Position numbers and translations under genes: made by a program. Shown one piece after another: positions 8,432-16,784 of a stretch of DNA of 49,842 bases. Source of the stretch: VBDM01 sp035651815 (GTDB lineage Bacteria > Pseudomonadota > Gammaproteobacteria > Burkholderiales > SG8-39); the NCBI GenBank assembly GCA_035651815.1, contig DASRFB010000007.1:1-49842 (forward strand), in the 5' to 3' direction. A model generated the notes under the pieces. It was not told the DNA's origin. It made no database searches and was given only the letters and a program-made list of their open reading frames with translations. Each line of letters opens with the position of its first letter. Positions within the stretch are counted from its first letter, which is position 1.

Positions 8432-9437
8432 TTTCTCCGGTGTCCGCGGCCGGCGGCGGCGCGCCCGTCACCAGCACCGCCTTGCCGCGCACCTTGCGGT
8501 TCATCACGTCCTCGAGCGCCTCGGCCGCGCGCTCGAGCGGATAGGTCGCGCTCACCAGCGGCCGGATCTTCCCGGCGCGCAGCCAGGCGATCAGCTGCTC
8601 GAAGTTCTCGGCGGCCGCGCGCGGCTCGCGCCGCGTGAAATCGCCCCAGTACACGCCGACGATGGCGCTGCCCTTGAGCAGCACGAGGTTGAGCGGGATC
8701 TTCGGGATGTCGCCGGCGGCGAAGCCGACCACGAGGTAGCGCCCTTTCCAGGCGAGGCCGCGCACGGCGGGCTCGGTCCAGCGGCCGCCGACCGGGTCGA
8801 CGACCACGTCGACGCCCTTGCCGTCGGTGAGCGCGCGGATCGCCTCGCGCAGGTCCTCGCGCTCGTAGTCGATCACGGCGTCGGCGCCGCGCTCGCGGCA
8901 GGCCGCGAGCTTGGCCTCGCTCGAGGCGGCCGCGATCACGCGCGCGCCGAGCAGCTTGCCGAGCTCGACCGCGGCGAGCCCGACGCCGCCCGCGGCGCCG
9001 AGCACGAGCAGCGTCTCGCCCGCGGCGAGCCGCGCGCGGTCCTTGAGCGCGTGGTACGAGGTCGCGTAGGTCACGCCGAAGGCGGCCGCGACGGCGTAGT
9101 CGACGCCCGCGGGCATCGGCGCGAGCTTCTTCTCGTCGACGGCGACCTCCTCGGCGAACCCGCCCCAGCCGATCAGCGCGATCACCGGATCGCCGGGCAT
9201 GAAGCCGCGCACGCCCTCGCCGACGCGCTTCACCACGCCCGCGATCTCGTTGCCCGGCGAGAACGGCAGCTCGGGCTTGATCTGGTACTTGCCCTGGACG
9301 ATGAGCACGTCGGGGAAGTTGACGCCCGCCGCGCGTACGGCGACGACAACGCGGCCGGGGCCCGGCGCGGGCGAGGGCGCGTCCTCGACCACCAGGCTCG
9401 CGGGCGGTCCCCAGGCCTTGCACAGCACGGCTTTCAT
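8391..9437 (-). CDS. Zinc-independent NADPH:quinone oxidoreductase (MDR family)
   Basis: The 348-residue protein is a medium-chain dehydrogenase/reductase of the quinone oxidoreductase branch. It has an N-terminal GroES-like domain (AAGVNFPDVLIVQGKYQIKP), the NADP-binding GAAGGVGLAAVELGK, and late LVLLKGSAIVGVYWG. Catalytic zinc ligands are absent, as expected for this branch. It likely reduces quinones or enoyl compounds with NADPH. ATG at 9437 matches the family start; an upstream in-frame ATG would add ten unlikely residues. The 3' end overlaps the convergent small secreted protein gene. Confidence 0.88.
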   Translation of the reverse strand: MKAVLCKAWGPPASLVVEDAPSPAPGPGRVVVAVRAAGVNFPDVLIVQGKYQIKPELPFSPGNEIAGVVKRVGEGVRGFMPGDPVIALIGWGGFAEEVAVDEKKLAPMPAGVDYAVAAAFGVTYATSYHALKDRARLAAGETLLVLGAAGGVGLAAVELGKLLGARVIAAASSEAKLAACRERGADAVIDYEREDLREAIRALTDGKGVDVVVDPVGGRWTEPAVRGLAWKGRYLVVGFAAGDIPKIPLNLVLLKGSAIVGVYWGDFTRREPRAAAENFEQLIAWLRAGKIRPLVSATYPLERAAEALEDVMNRKVRGKAVLVTGAPPPAADTGETTVRLSARPTGRS

Positions 9438-9528
9438 ATCGGGCGATGATAACGCCGACGGCGCCATTGCCGCCGCCCGGCCGCAGGCGCTACCATCGTG
9501 CGACCGGCAACGACCTCAGGGAGACGTC

Positions 9529-9978
9529 ATGGCGGAGATCGCGCAGGGAACGGGGCAAGTCGTGTACGTCGGCTTCTGGAAGCGCTTCGCGGCCATGTGG
9601 ATCGACACGCTGATCCTCACGGTCGTGATCGCGCTGATCGTCCTGCCGATCTACGGCAGCCAGTACCCCGTGCTGAAAGCGCAGGGCCAGACGATGTGGA
9701 TCGACAACGTCATCAATGTCGGGGCGATCCTCGCCACGATCCTGCTCTGGCGCTTCCGCGGCGCGACGCCGGGCAAGATGCTGTTCTCGGCCCGGATCGT
9801 CGACGCGAACACGCTCGCCGCGCCGTCCACCGGCAAGCTCGTCGGCCGCTTCTTCGCGTATCTCGTGTCGATGATCCCGGCGGGCCTCGGCTTCCTGTGG
9901 ATCGCGTTCGACGCGCGCAAGCAGGGCTGGCACGACAAGCTCGCCGGCACGGTCGTGATCGAGGAGCCGGACGCTTGA
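9529..9978 (+). CDS. RDD-family integral membrane protein
   Basis: This 149-residue protein has the RDD signature Arg and Asp (WKRFAAMWIDTLIL) and about three transmembrane helices, near residues 15-37, 58-72 and 105-125. It ends with the family motif KQGWHDKLAGTVV. RDD proteins are poorly understood; some are linked to ion transport. GGGAG stands just before ATG at 9529. The stop overlaps the TTG start of the following SDR gene, so the two are translationally coupled. Confidence 0.85.
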   Translation: MAEIAQGTGQVVYVGFWKRFAAMWIDTLILTVVIALIVLPIYGSQYPVLKAQGQTMWIDNVINVGAILATILLWRFRGATPGKMLFSARIVDANTLAAPSTGKLVGRFFAYLVSMIPAGLGFLWIAFDARKQGWHDKLAGTVVIEEPDA

Positions 9979-10748
9979 GCCTGGCGGGCAGGGTCGCCTG
10001 GGTCACCGGCGCGGGCAGCGGCATCGGCCAGTCGGCCGCGGTCGAGCTCGCGCGCTCCGGCGCGGCGGTGGTCGTCTCGGGGCGCCGCGCCGATGCGCTC
10101 GCCGAGACTGTCGCGCTCGTGCAGAAGGCGGGCGGCAAGGCCGACGCGGTCGCGCTCGACGTCTCGGACGGCGACGCGGTCGCGCGCGCGGGCGCGGACA
10201 TCCTCGCGCGGCACGGCCGCGTCGACATCCTCGTGAACAGCGCCGGCCTCAACGTCCCGAACCGTTTCTACAAGAACGTCACGCCGAAGGACTGGGATTA
10301 CGTGATGGGCATCAACCTGCACGGCGCGATGTACTGCATGCTCGCCGTGCTGCCGTCGATGCGCGAGCGCCGCGACGGGCTCGTCATCAACGTGTCGTCC
10401 TGGTTCGGACGCTATCCCAGCTACATGGGCGGGCCCGCGTACAACGCGAGCAAGCGCGCGCTCGCGACCGTCACCGAGCAGATCAACCTCGAGGAGGGGC
10501 ACCGCGGCATCCGCGGCTGCGTCATCTTCCCGGGCGAGGTGGCGACGCCGATCCTGAAGTCGCGGCCCAAGCCCGTGTCGGCCGAGGACCAGGCGCGCAT
10601 GCTGCAGGCGGGCGATCTCGGGCGGCTGATCCGCTTCGTCGCCGAGACGCCGGCGCACGTCTGCCTGAACGAGATCGTGATCTCGCCGACGTGGAACCGT
10701 CTCGTCCTCGGCGGCGCCGATATCTCGCTCGCGCCGAAGCCCGACTGA
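9975..10748 (+). CDS. Short-chain dehydrogenase/reductase
   Basis: The 257-residue SDR has the nucleotide-binding TGAGSGIG, the NSAG motif, a Ser in NVSSW and the catalytic YNASK. It is a classical cytoplasmic NAD(P)-dependent oxidoreductase of unknown substrate. The start is TTG at 9975, which overlaps the RDD stop; GAGGAG lies 9 bp upstream and the next residues LAGRVAWVTG fit the family N-terminus. Pairing with an RDD membrane protein is unusual and gives no functional clue. It ends directly against the MFS gene on the other strand. Confidence 0.87.
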   Translation: MSLAGRVAWVTGAGSGIGQSAAVELARSGAAVVVSGRRADALAETVALVQKAGGKADAVALDVSDGDAVARAGADILARHGRVDILVNSAGLNVPNRFYKNVTPKDWDYVMGINLHGAMYCMLAVLPSMRERRDGLVINVSSWFGRYPSYMGGPAYNASKRALATVTEQINLEEGHRGIRGCVIFPGEVATPILKSRPKPVSAEDQARMLQAGDLGRLIRFVAETPAHVCLNEIVISPTWNRLVLGGADISLAPKPD

Positions 10749-12146
10749 CTATTTCGCCCCGCCGGCCCCGACGTCCAGGCCGGTGATCTGCTCGAGCACC
10801 ATGCCCTTCGTCTCGACGCCCACCAGCCAGATCGCGATCGCGGCGATGAAGTAGGTGAGCGCGAAGGTGTGCAGCACGTACTGCCCGAGCCCGCCCGCGA
10901 GCATGAGGCCGACGATCGCCGGCGCGAGGAACGAGCCGATGCGGCCGATGCCGAAGTACCAGCCGACCGCGGTCGCGCGCAGGTGCGTCGGGTAGAGCTC
11001 GGCGACGTACACCGTGCTCGGCCCGTACACGCCGGGGTTCACCCAGCCGACCATCGCGATCGCCGCGTACATCCAGGCGCCGGTCGCGAGCGCGAACCAC
11101 AGGTGGAAGCCCGCGCCGACGAAGAAGTACAGGAACAGGATCGGGCGCCGGCCGTAGCGGTCGATGAGGAAGGCGCAGGCGACGTAGCCGAAGACGCCGC
11201 CGATCGCCTGCACCAGCACCAGCCCGAGCGCCTGGCTGAGCGGCATGCCGCGCTGGGTGAGGATCGTCGGCAGCATGAACAGGATTCCGTTCGACGACCA
11301 CAGGAAGCAGAACGACACGGCCCACAGGAGCAGCGTGCGCGTCGCGCGTCCCTGGCGCATGAGCTCGAGCACGGTGATTCGCGACTCGGCGGCGCGCGCG
11401 GACTGCGGCGCGGCCTTGATCTGGGCGTCGAGAGCCGCCGCGCTCGCGGCGGGCGCGCCGCCGCTCGCGCGCCGCTCGATGTCGGCGACGGTGGCCTCCG
11501 CATCCCCGGTCCGGCCCTTGCTCACGAGGTAGCGCACCGACTCGGGGACGTTGCGGCGCACGAAGAAGAGCACCAGCGCCGGCAGCACGCCGAGCGCGAA
11601 CAGCGTGCGCCAGCCGTAATTGGGCAGCACCGCGAGCGCGAGGCCCGCGGCGAGGACGAGCCCCGCGGGGAACGCCGCCATCATGGTGCCGGTCGCGCGG
11701 CCGCGGATCTTGCTCGGCATGAACTCCGAGGAGAGCGTCGAGGCGACGGGCACCTCGCCGCCCAGCCCGAAGTTCGACAGGAACCGGAACACCGCGAGCG
11801 AGGCCACGCTCCACGACGCCGCGATCAGGCCCGTGAACACGGCGAAGATGCCGATCGTCCACTTGAACGCCGTGCGCCGGCCGATGTAGTCGGAGATCGT
11901 GCCCCAGAAGAGCGCGCCGACGAAAGCGCCGACGAGCCCCACGGTCGCGAGCTGGCCCGCCTGCACGGGCCCGAGGTGGAACTCGCGCGCGATCACGGGG
12001 AGCGCCGCGCCGAAGAGCGCGAAGTCGGCGGCGTCGAACAGCGTGCCGAAGAAAGCGACCGTCAGGAACGACTTGTGCCAGCCCGAGAACGGCAGGCGCT
12101 CGAGGCGCGCGAGCAGCCGCGCCGAGGCGTCGATGTCATTGGCCAT
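10749..12146 (-). CDS. MFS transporter (aromatic acid/sugar-type)
   Basis: The 465-residue protein has about 12 transmembrane helices and the MFS A-motif twice: GTISDYIGRRTAF between helices 2 and 3, and FLIDRYGRRPILF in the second half. A long cytoplasmic loop near residues 215-265 separates the halves. It most resembles proton symporters for organic acids, but substrate is inferred from context only. ATG at 12146 has GAGGAGGAGA seven bases upstream. It is last in a minus-strand run of catabolic genes and probably imports their substrate. Confidence 0.88.
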   Translation of the reverse strand: MANDIDASARLLARLERLPFSGWHKSFLTVAFFGTLFDAADFALFGAALPVIAREFHLGPVQAGQLATVGLVGAFVGALFWGTISDYIGRRTAFKWTIGIFAVFTGLIAASWSVASLAVFRFLSNFGLGGEVPVASTLSSEFMPSKIRGRATGTMMAAFPAGLVLAAGLALAVLPNYGWRTLFALGVLPALVLFFVRRNVPESVRYLVSKGRTGDAEATVADIERRASGGAPAASAAALDAQIKAAPQSARAAESRITVLELMRQGRATRTLLLWAVSFCFLWSSNGILFMLPTILTQRGMPLSQALGLVLVQAIGGVFGYVACAFLIDRYGRRPILFLYFFVGAGFHLWFALATGAWMYAAIAMVGWVNPGVYGPSTVYVAELYPTHLRATAVGWYFGIGRIGSFLAPAIVGLMLAGGLGQYVLHTFALTYFIAAIAIWLVGVETKGMVLEQITGLDVGAGGAK

Positions 12147-12163
12147 GCGATCTCCTCCTCGTT

Positions 12164-13219
12164 TTAGTTCTGCGAGCGGTCGACGATCAGCCGCTTGTAC
12201 AGCGCCTGCCAGCGGTCGTAATCGTCGATCGCCTCGCGCGCGTCGACGATCTTCACCGGGCGGCGCTCGTTCACCAGGCGCCGCACCGGCGTGTCGTAGC
12301 CCTTGTTCGCCGGGATGCGGTGCACCTCGGTGTAGAAGCGCTGCCCGTCGGACAGCATGTAATCGTAGAACAGCACGGCCGCGTGCGGGTGCGGCGCGCG
12401 CCGCGACACGGCGACCGCCGAGGGCAGCACGATCGCGGGCGGCAGCACGAACCAGTCGACCGGCGCGTTCTTCGCCTTCATGCGCTCGGCGTCGTGGCTG
12501 TAGATGCCCATCATGAGCGGGATCTCGCCCGCGGCGACCAGCACCGCGCTGTGGTTGTGCCCGGTGCGCACCGCGACGCCGTTCTCGCCGAGCCGGCGGA
12601 ACAGCTCGAGCCCGGTCTTCTCGCCGAGCGCCTCGACCACCGCGGCGAACCACTCGACGTTGGTCGACTCCATGCCGATCCGCCGCTTCCATTTCGGATC
12701 GAGCAGGTCCTCCCAGCGCTTGGGCAGGTCGGACGCGGCGACCGCGCGCGTGTTGTACGCGTAGACGATGAGGTTCAGGCGGTCGGGCGCCCACTCGCCG
12801 TGCGGCGGCACGGTCTCGGGGAGCAGCTCCTGGTCGAGCAGGGGCGAGGCGATCTTCTGCAGCAGCTGCTCGCGCGCGAGCACCTCGACCTGCGGCGCGT
12901 TCGTTTCGAGCGCGTCGAACTCGAAGCGCCCGGCGCGCGTCTCGTTCACCACCCGCTGCAGGATGTTCGCCTGGCTGCCGCGCCAGAATTTCAGCGTGAC
13001 GCCGTAGCGCTGCTTGAAGTCCGCGGCGAGCTTGCGCTGATCCTCCTGGACGAGCGAGGAGTAGACCATCAGCTCGCCTTCCTGCTTCGCGCCCGCGGCG
13101 AGGCGCGCCGCGCGGTCGGGGCCCGGGTACGCGGCGGCCGCCGCGACGCCGGGCGAGGGCTCGACCGCCGACGCGGTCGCGGCCACGAGCAGGCTACAGG
13201 CGAAGCAGGCGAGCCGCAT
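12164..13219 (-). CDS. ABC-type extracellular solute-binding protein (family 1)
   Basis: The 351-residue protein has a signal peptide (MRLACFACSLLVAATASAVE) and a family 1/iron-type periplasmic binding fold. Typical elements are GELMVYSSLVQEDQRKLAAD, LPKRWEDLLDPKWKRRIGM and AVLFYDYMLSDGQ. It should capture a small ligand in the periplasm. No permease or ATPase follows; the adjacent transporter is an MFS protein. ATG at 13219 lies inside the end of the upstream amidohydrolase gene (26-bp overlap). Ligand is unknown; homologues bind iron, sulfonates or organic acids. Confidence 0.85.
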   Translation of the reverse strand: MRLACFACSLLVAATASAVEPSPGVAAAAAYPGPDRAARLAAGAKQEGELMVYSSLVQEDQRKLAADFKQRYGVTLKFWRGSQANILQRVVNETRAGRFEFDALETNAPQVEVLAREQLLQKIASPLLDQELLPETVPPHGEWAPDRLNLIVYAYNTRAVAASDLPKRWEDLLDPKWKRRIGMESTNVEWFAAVVEALGEKTGLELFRRLGENGVAVRTGHNHSAVLVAAGEIPLMMGIYSHDAERMKAKNAPVDWFVLPPAIVLPSAVAVSRRAPHPHAAVLFYDYMLSDGQRFYTEVHRIPANKGYDTPVRRLVNERRPVKIVDAREAIDDYDRWQALYKRLIVDRSQN

Positions 13220-14288
13220 TTTCGCCGAGGATCTTGTCCTTCTGGCGCGCGGTGAGATCCTTGCGCTCACGGATCGAGGAGACCGTGCGCGGGTATTCCG
13301 AGTCGAAGTGCGGGTAGTCGCTCGCCATGAGGATGCGGTCCTCGCCGAGCTCGGCGATCGGGCGCGCGAGATCGCCCTCGTCGGCCTCGCACGTCACCCA
13401 GCAGTTGCGGCGGATGTACTCCGAGGGCGCGCGCTTCATCGACGCCGAGATCTGGGGAAAATCCTTGGCCCATTCCCAGTCGTCGTCCATGCGGTGCATC
13501 CAGTAGAGGATCCACTCCGCGCTGCACTCGAAGAAGACGACCTCGAGCTTCGGAAATTTCTCGAACACGCCGCCGAGCACGAGCGCGACCAGCGCCGCGC
13601 TGCAGTTCGTCGGCCGTCCCAGCACGTGCGTCTTGTAGAAATTGTCGAAGCGGTCGACGAGCTCGCCGTTCGAGTTCGGGTGGCACAGGAGCGGCACGCC
13701 CAGCGCCTCGGCCTCGGCGTAATAAGGGAAGTACGCGGGGTCGTCGAGGTTGCGCGTGCCGCAGTAGGGGACGAGGTGCGATGTCTTGAACCCGAGCTCC
13801 TTCACGCAGCGGCGCAGCTCGTCGGCCATCGCTTCGGGGCAGCCCGCGGGCGCCATCGCGACCGGCAGGAATACGTCCTCGTGGCCGCGCACGAGCTTCG
13901 CCACCCAGTCGTTGTAGAGCCGCGCGCACTCGCGGCCGAGGCCGCCGAGGTTGCTGGTCGCGACCGTGATCTGCGTCGGGAAGATCAGCTGCCTGTCGAT
14001 GCCTTCCTTTCTGATGTCCTCGCGCCGGCGCGCCATGTCGTAGCCGCCGACCTGGCGCGCGGCGATGTCTCCGCCTCGCCAGTTCGTCTTCGGGTCGTAG
14101 ATGTACGGGTGCCGGTGCGCGGCGTGCCCCTGGGGGCTGATCGGGTCGAGCGAGTGCAGGAACTTGGTGTTGTGCGTGCGGCCGTCGTTCATCCTCACCG
14201 GGCGGAAGCGCTCGTACGCGCCTTCGAGGCGGTACACCTCGTCCATGAAGTAGCCCTCGCGCAGGTGCGAGTCGAAATCGATGATCAC
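13194..14288 (-). CDS. Amidohydrolase-related metalloenzyme (ACMSD/decarboxylase type)
   Basis: This 364-residue protein is an amidohydrolase_2 (TIM-barrel) enzyme. The metal site is suggested by DFDSHLRE at the N-terminus (Asp-x-His-x-x-Glu pattern), His in VPLLCHPNSN, and Asp in MASDYPHFDSEYP near the C-terminus. Relatives decarboxylate or hydrolyse aromatic and cyclic acids, such as ACMS or gamma-resorcylate. Its stop overlaps the solute-binding gene and its start overlaps the thioesterase stop by 4 bp, so it belongs to one operon. Substrate is not determinable. Confidence 0.86.
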   Translation of the reverse strand: MIIDFDSHLREGYFMDEVYRLEGAYERFRPVRMNDGRTHNTKFLHSLDPISPQGHAAHRHPYIYDPKTNWRGGDIAARQVGGYDMARRREDIRKEGIDRQLIFPTQITVATSNLGGLGRECARLYNDWVAKLVRGHEDVFLPVAMAPAGCPEAMADELRRCVKELGFKTSHLVPYCGTRNLDDPAYFPYYAEAEALGVPLLCHPNSNGELVDRFDNFYKTHVLGRPTNCSAALVALVLGGVFEKFPKLEVVFFECSAEWILYWMHRMDDDWEWAKDFPQISASMKRAPSEYIRRNCWVTCEADEGDLARPIAELGEDRILMASDYPHFDSEYPRTVSSIRERKDLTARQKDKILGENAARLLRL

Positions 14289-14710
14289 GCGCTCGTCTTC
14301 CTTTCCTTGTCGGGCAGCAGCTTGAAGGTGCCGATCGCCTTGGCGAGGAGCTGGCCCTGCTCGTCGCGCGCCTCGCCCTCGCAGAACGCGGTCGACTGGC
14401 CGCCGTGGAGGACGCGCCCCTCGGCGACGACGCGCTCGCCGAAGCCGGCGCGCATGAAGCCGACGCTCAGGTCGACGGTGAGCACGCCGCCGAGCACCTC
14501 GTAGTGTCCGCGCACGGCCCAGCTCATCACGAGATCGAGCATGGTCATGATCACGCCGCCGTGAGTCGCGCCCCAGCTGTTCAGCAGCTCGGGGCGCTTC
14601 TCGAGCGAGACGACGGCGTGCTCGCGCGTCATGTCGAGCAGGCGCACGCCGAGGTGCTCGGTGAACGGTATCCTGATCGGGAAGCTCTGCGTCGCGGCCT
14701 TGTCGTTCAT
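14285..14710 (-). CDS. PaaI-type acyl-CoA thioesterase
   Basis: The 141-residue protein is a single PaaI-like hot-dog domain. The active-site segment LNSWGATHGGVIMTMLD contains the expected Asn/Gly/His/Asp arrangement. Enzymes of this family hydrolyse stalled acyl- or hydroxyphenylacetyl-CoA intermediates and free CoA. ATG at 14710 gives normal length; the longer open frame upstream is antisense to and overlapping the SDR gene. It lies 11 bp after the SDR gene and overlaps the amidohydrolase by 4 bp. Confidence 0.86.
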   Translation of the reverse strand: MNDKAATQSFPIRIPFTEHLGVRLLDMTREHAVVSLEKRPELLNSWGATHGGVIMTMLDLVMSWAVRGHYEVLGGVLTVDLSVGFMRAGFGERVVAEGRVLHGGQSTAFCEGEARDEQGQLLAKAIGTFKLLPDKERKTSA

Positions 14711-14721
14711 GGACCGAGTTT

Positions 14722-15498
14722 TTATACCACCGTCGCGCCGCCGTCCACCGCGATCACCTGGCCGGTGATGTGGCGCGAGGCGTCGGAGGCGAGCAGCACC
14801 GCGAGCCCCTTCAGGTCCTGGTCGTCGCCGAGGCGGTGCAGCGGCGTGGCGGCGATCACGCGGTCGGCGATCACCTCGAGCGCGCCCTGCGTCATCTTCG
14901 AGGGGAAGAACCCCGGCGCGATGGCGTTCACGGTGATGCCGTGCGCGCCCCATTCGCCGGCGAGCGCGCGCGTGAAGTTGACGACGCCGCCCTTGGTGGT
15001 GCTGTAGCCGAGCGTCTTCAGCAGGCCGACCGGGTTGCCGCGCAGGCCGGCGACCGACGCGACGTTGATGACGCGGCCGTAGCGCTTCGGGATCATCGAC
15101 AGCCGCCCGACCGCCTGCGTGACGAGGAAGGTCCCGGTGAGGTTGAGGTTCACGAGCTTCTGCCACGCCTCGAGCGGGTGCTCCTCGGCCGGCGCGCCCC
15201 AGGTGGCGCCGGCGTTGTTGACGAGGATATCGATGCGCTCGCGCGCCTCGAGCGCCTTCCTCACCATCGGCTCGACCGCCTTCGGGTCGGAGAGATCGCA
15301 CACGAGCGGCAGCGCGTCGACGCGCAGCGCGGCGAAGCGCGCCTTCGCCGCCTCGAGCTCGTCGGCCTTGCGCGCCGTGATCACGAGCCTCGCGCCCATC
15401 TCGCCGAGCGCCTCGCCGATCTGCAGCCCGAGCCCGCGCGAGCCGCCGGTGATGAGCGCGATCTTGCCGGTGAGGTCGAAGAGTTTTCTTACACTCAT
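14722..15498 (-). CDS. SDR-family 3-oxoacyl reductase/hydroxyacyl dehydrogenase
   Basis: The 258-residue SDR has TGGSRGLG, NNAGA, catalytic Ser in NVASVAG, YSTTK and the C-terminal ITGQVIAVDGG of FabG-like enzymes. In this setting, between a thiolase and a thioesterase, it may oxidise a 3-hydroxyacyl-CoA. FabG-type reductase or gluconate 5-dehydrogenase-like activity is equally possible from sequence. The 21-bp gap from the upstream thiolase supports co-transcription. Confidence 0.87.
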   Translation of the reverse strand: MSVRKLFDLTGKIALITGGSRGLGLQIGEALGEMGARLVITARKADELEAAKARFAALRVDALPLVCDLSDPKAVEPMVRKALEARERIDILVNNAGATWGAPAEEHPLEAWQKLVNLNLTGTFLVTQAVGRLSMIPKRYGRVINVASVAGLRGNPVGLLKTLGYSTTKGGVVNFTRALAGEWGAHGITVNAIAPGFFPSKMTQGALEVIADRVIAATPLHRLGDDQDLKGLAVLLASDASRHITGQVIAVDGGATVV

Positions 15499-15519
15499 TT
15501 TCTTCCTCTCAAACCCCTG

Positions 15520-16698
15520 TCACGCCACCTCGAACAGCCCCGCCGCGCCCATGCCGCCGCCGATGCACATGGTGACGACGACGTGCTTCACGCCGCGGCG
15601 AGCGCCCTCGATCAGCGCGTGGCCGGCGAGGCGCGCGCCCGACATGCCGTAGGGATGGCCGAGCGCGATCGCGCCGCCGTTGACGTTCAGGATGTCGTTC
15701 GGGATGCCGAGCCGGTCGCGGCAGTAGATGACCTGCACCGCGAACGCCTCGTTCAGCTCCCACAGGCCGATGTCGTGCATCTTGACGCCGGTGCGCGAAA
15801 GCAGCCGCGGCACGGCGAACACCGGGCCGATGCCCATCTCGTCGGGCTCGCACGCGGCGACCGCGAAGCCGCGGAAGATGCCGAGCGGCTTGATATTCCT
15901 TTTCTCGGCGAGCTTCGCGTCCATGACGACGCACGCCGCCGCGCCGTCGGAGAACTGGCTCGCGTTGCCGGCCGCGATGGTGCCGCCTTCGATCGCGGGC
16001 TTGATCTTGGAGACGCCCTCGTAGGTCGTGTCGGCGCGGATCCCCTCGTCCTTCGAGATCGTGACTTCCTCGATCCAGCTCTTGCCGGAATCCTTGTCGG
16101 CGCGCTGCATGCGCACGGTGATGGGGAACATCTCGGCCTCGGTCCTGCCCGCGGCGCGCGCCGCGGCCGCGCGCGCCTGGCTCTGGACGCCGTACTCGTC
16201 CTGGCGCTCGCGGCCGATGTCGTAGCGCTTCGACACGACCTCGGCCGTCTGCAGCATCGGCCAGTAGATCTCGGGCTTGTGGCGCACGAGCCACTCGTCG
16301 TGCAGCATGTGCCGGTTCGCCTCGTTCTGCACGCACGAGATCGACTCGACCCCGCCCGCGACCACGACGGGCACCTTGTCGACGATGACGCGCTGCGCCG
16401 CCATGGCGATCGTCTGCAGGCCCGAGGAGCAGAAGCGGTTCACGGTCACGCCCGCCGTGGTCACCGGGCACCCGGCGCGCAGCGCGATCTGGCGCGCGAT
16501 GTTCTGCCCGGTCGCCCCCTCGGGATAGGCGCAGCCCATGATCACGTCCTCGACCTCGGCCGGCGCGACGCCGGCGCGCTCGATCGCGTGGCGCACGGCG
16601 TGCCCGCCGAGCTTCGCGCCGTGCGTCATGTTGAGGGCGCCGCGCCACGCCTTGGCGATCGGCGTGCGGGCGGTCGATACGATGACGGCGTCGGACAT
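15520..16698 (-). CDS. Acetyl-CoA C-acyltransferase (thiolase)
   Basis: The 392-residue protein is a full thiolase. The nucleophilic Cys lies in VNRFCSSGLQ near residue 88, the His loop in NEAFAVQ, GGAIALGHPYG follows, and the second Cys is in CIGGGMGAAG. It performs thiolytic cleavage of 3-oxoacyl-CoA to acetyl-CoA. It is the first gene of the minus-strand operon running down to the MFS transporter and is divergent from the acyl-CoA synthetase, separated by 86 bp. This completes a beta-oxidation-like set together with the SDR, hydratase and synthetase. Confidence 0.9.
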   Translation of the reverse strand: MSDAVIVSTARTPIAKAWRGALNMTHGAKLGGHAVRHAIERAGVAPAEVEDVIMGCAYPEGATGQNIARQIALRAGCPVTTAGVTVNRFCSSGLQTIAMAAQRVIVDKVPVVVAGGVESISCVQNEANRHMLHDEWLVRHKPEIYWPMLQTAEVVSKRYDIGRERQDEYGVQSQARAAAARAAGRTEAEMFPITVRMQRADKDSGKSWIEEVTISKDEGIRADTTYEGVSKIKPAIEGGTIAAGNASQFSDGAAACVVMDAKLAEKRNIKPLGIFRGFAVAACEPDEMGIGPVFAVPRLLSRTGVKMHDIGLWELNEAFAVQVIYCRDRLGIPNDILNVNGGAIALGHPYGMSGARLAGHALIEGARRGVKHVVVTMCIGGGMGAAGLFEVA

Positions 16699-16746
16699 GG
16701 GAATGCGCTGCGCGGAGGCTCGGGACGATTCTACAACCGTCGTCGG

Positions 16747-16775
16747 TTGACAGTGCGGGGGTCGCGGGGTAATTT
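16747..16775 (+). promoter_or_regulatory. Sigma70-type promoter of acyl-CoA synthetase
   Basis: A perfect -35 TTGACA at 16747-16752 is followed after 17 bp by TAATTT at 16770-16775. The predicted transcript would begin within a few bases of the ATG at 16785, so the message may be nearly leaderless. No Shine-Dalgarno is seen before that ATG, which agrees. Confidence 0.65.
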
Positions 16776-16784
16776 GCGGCGACC

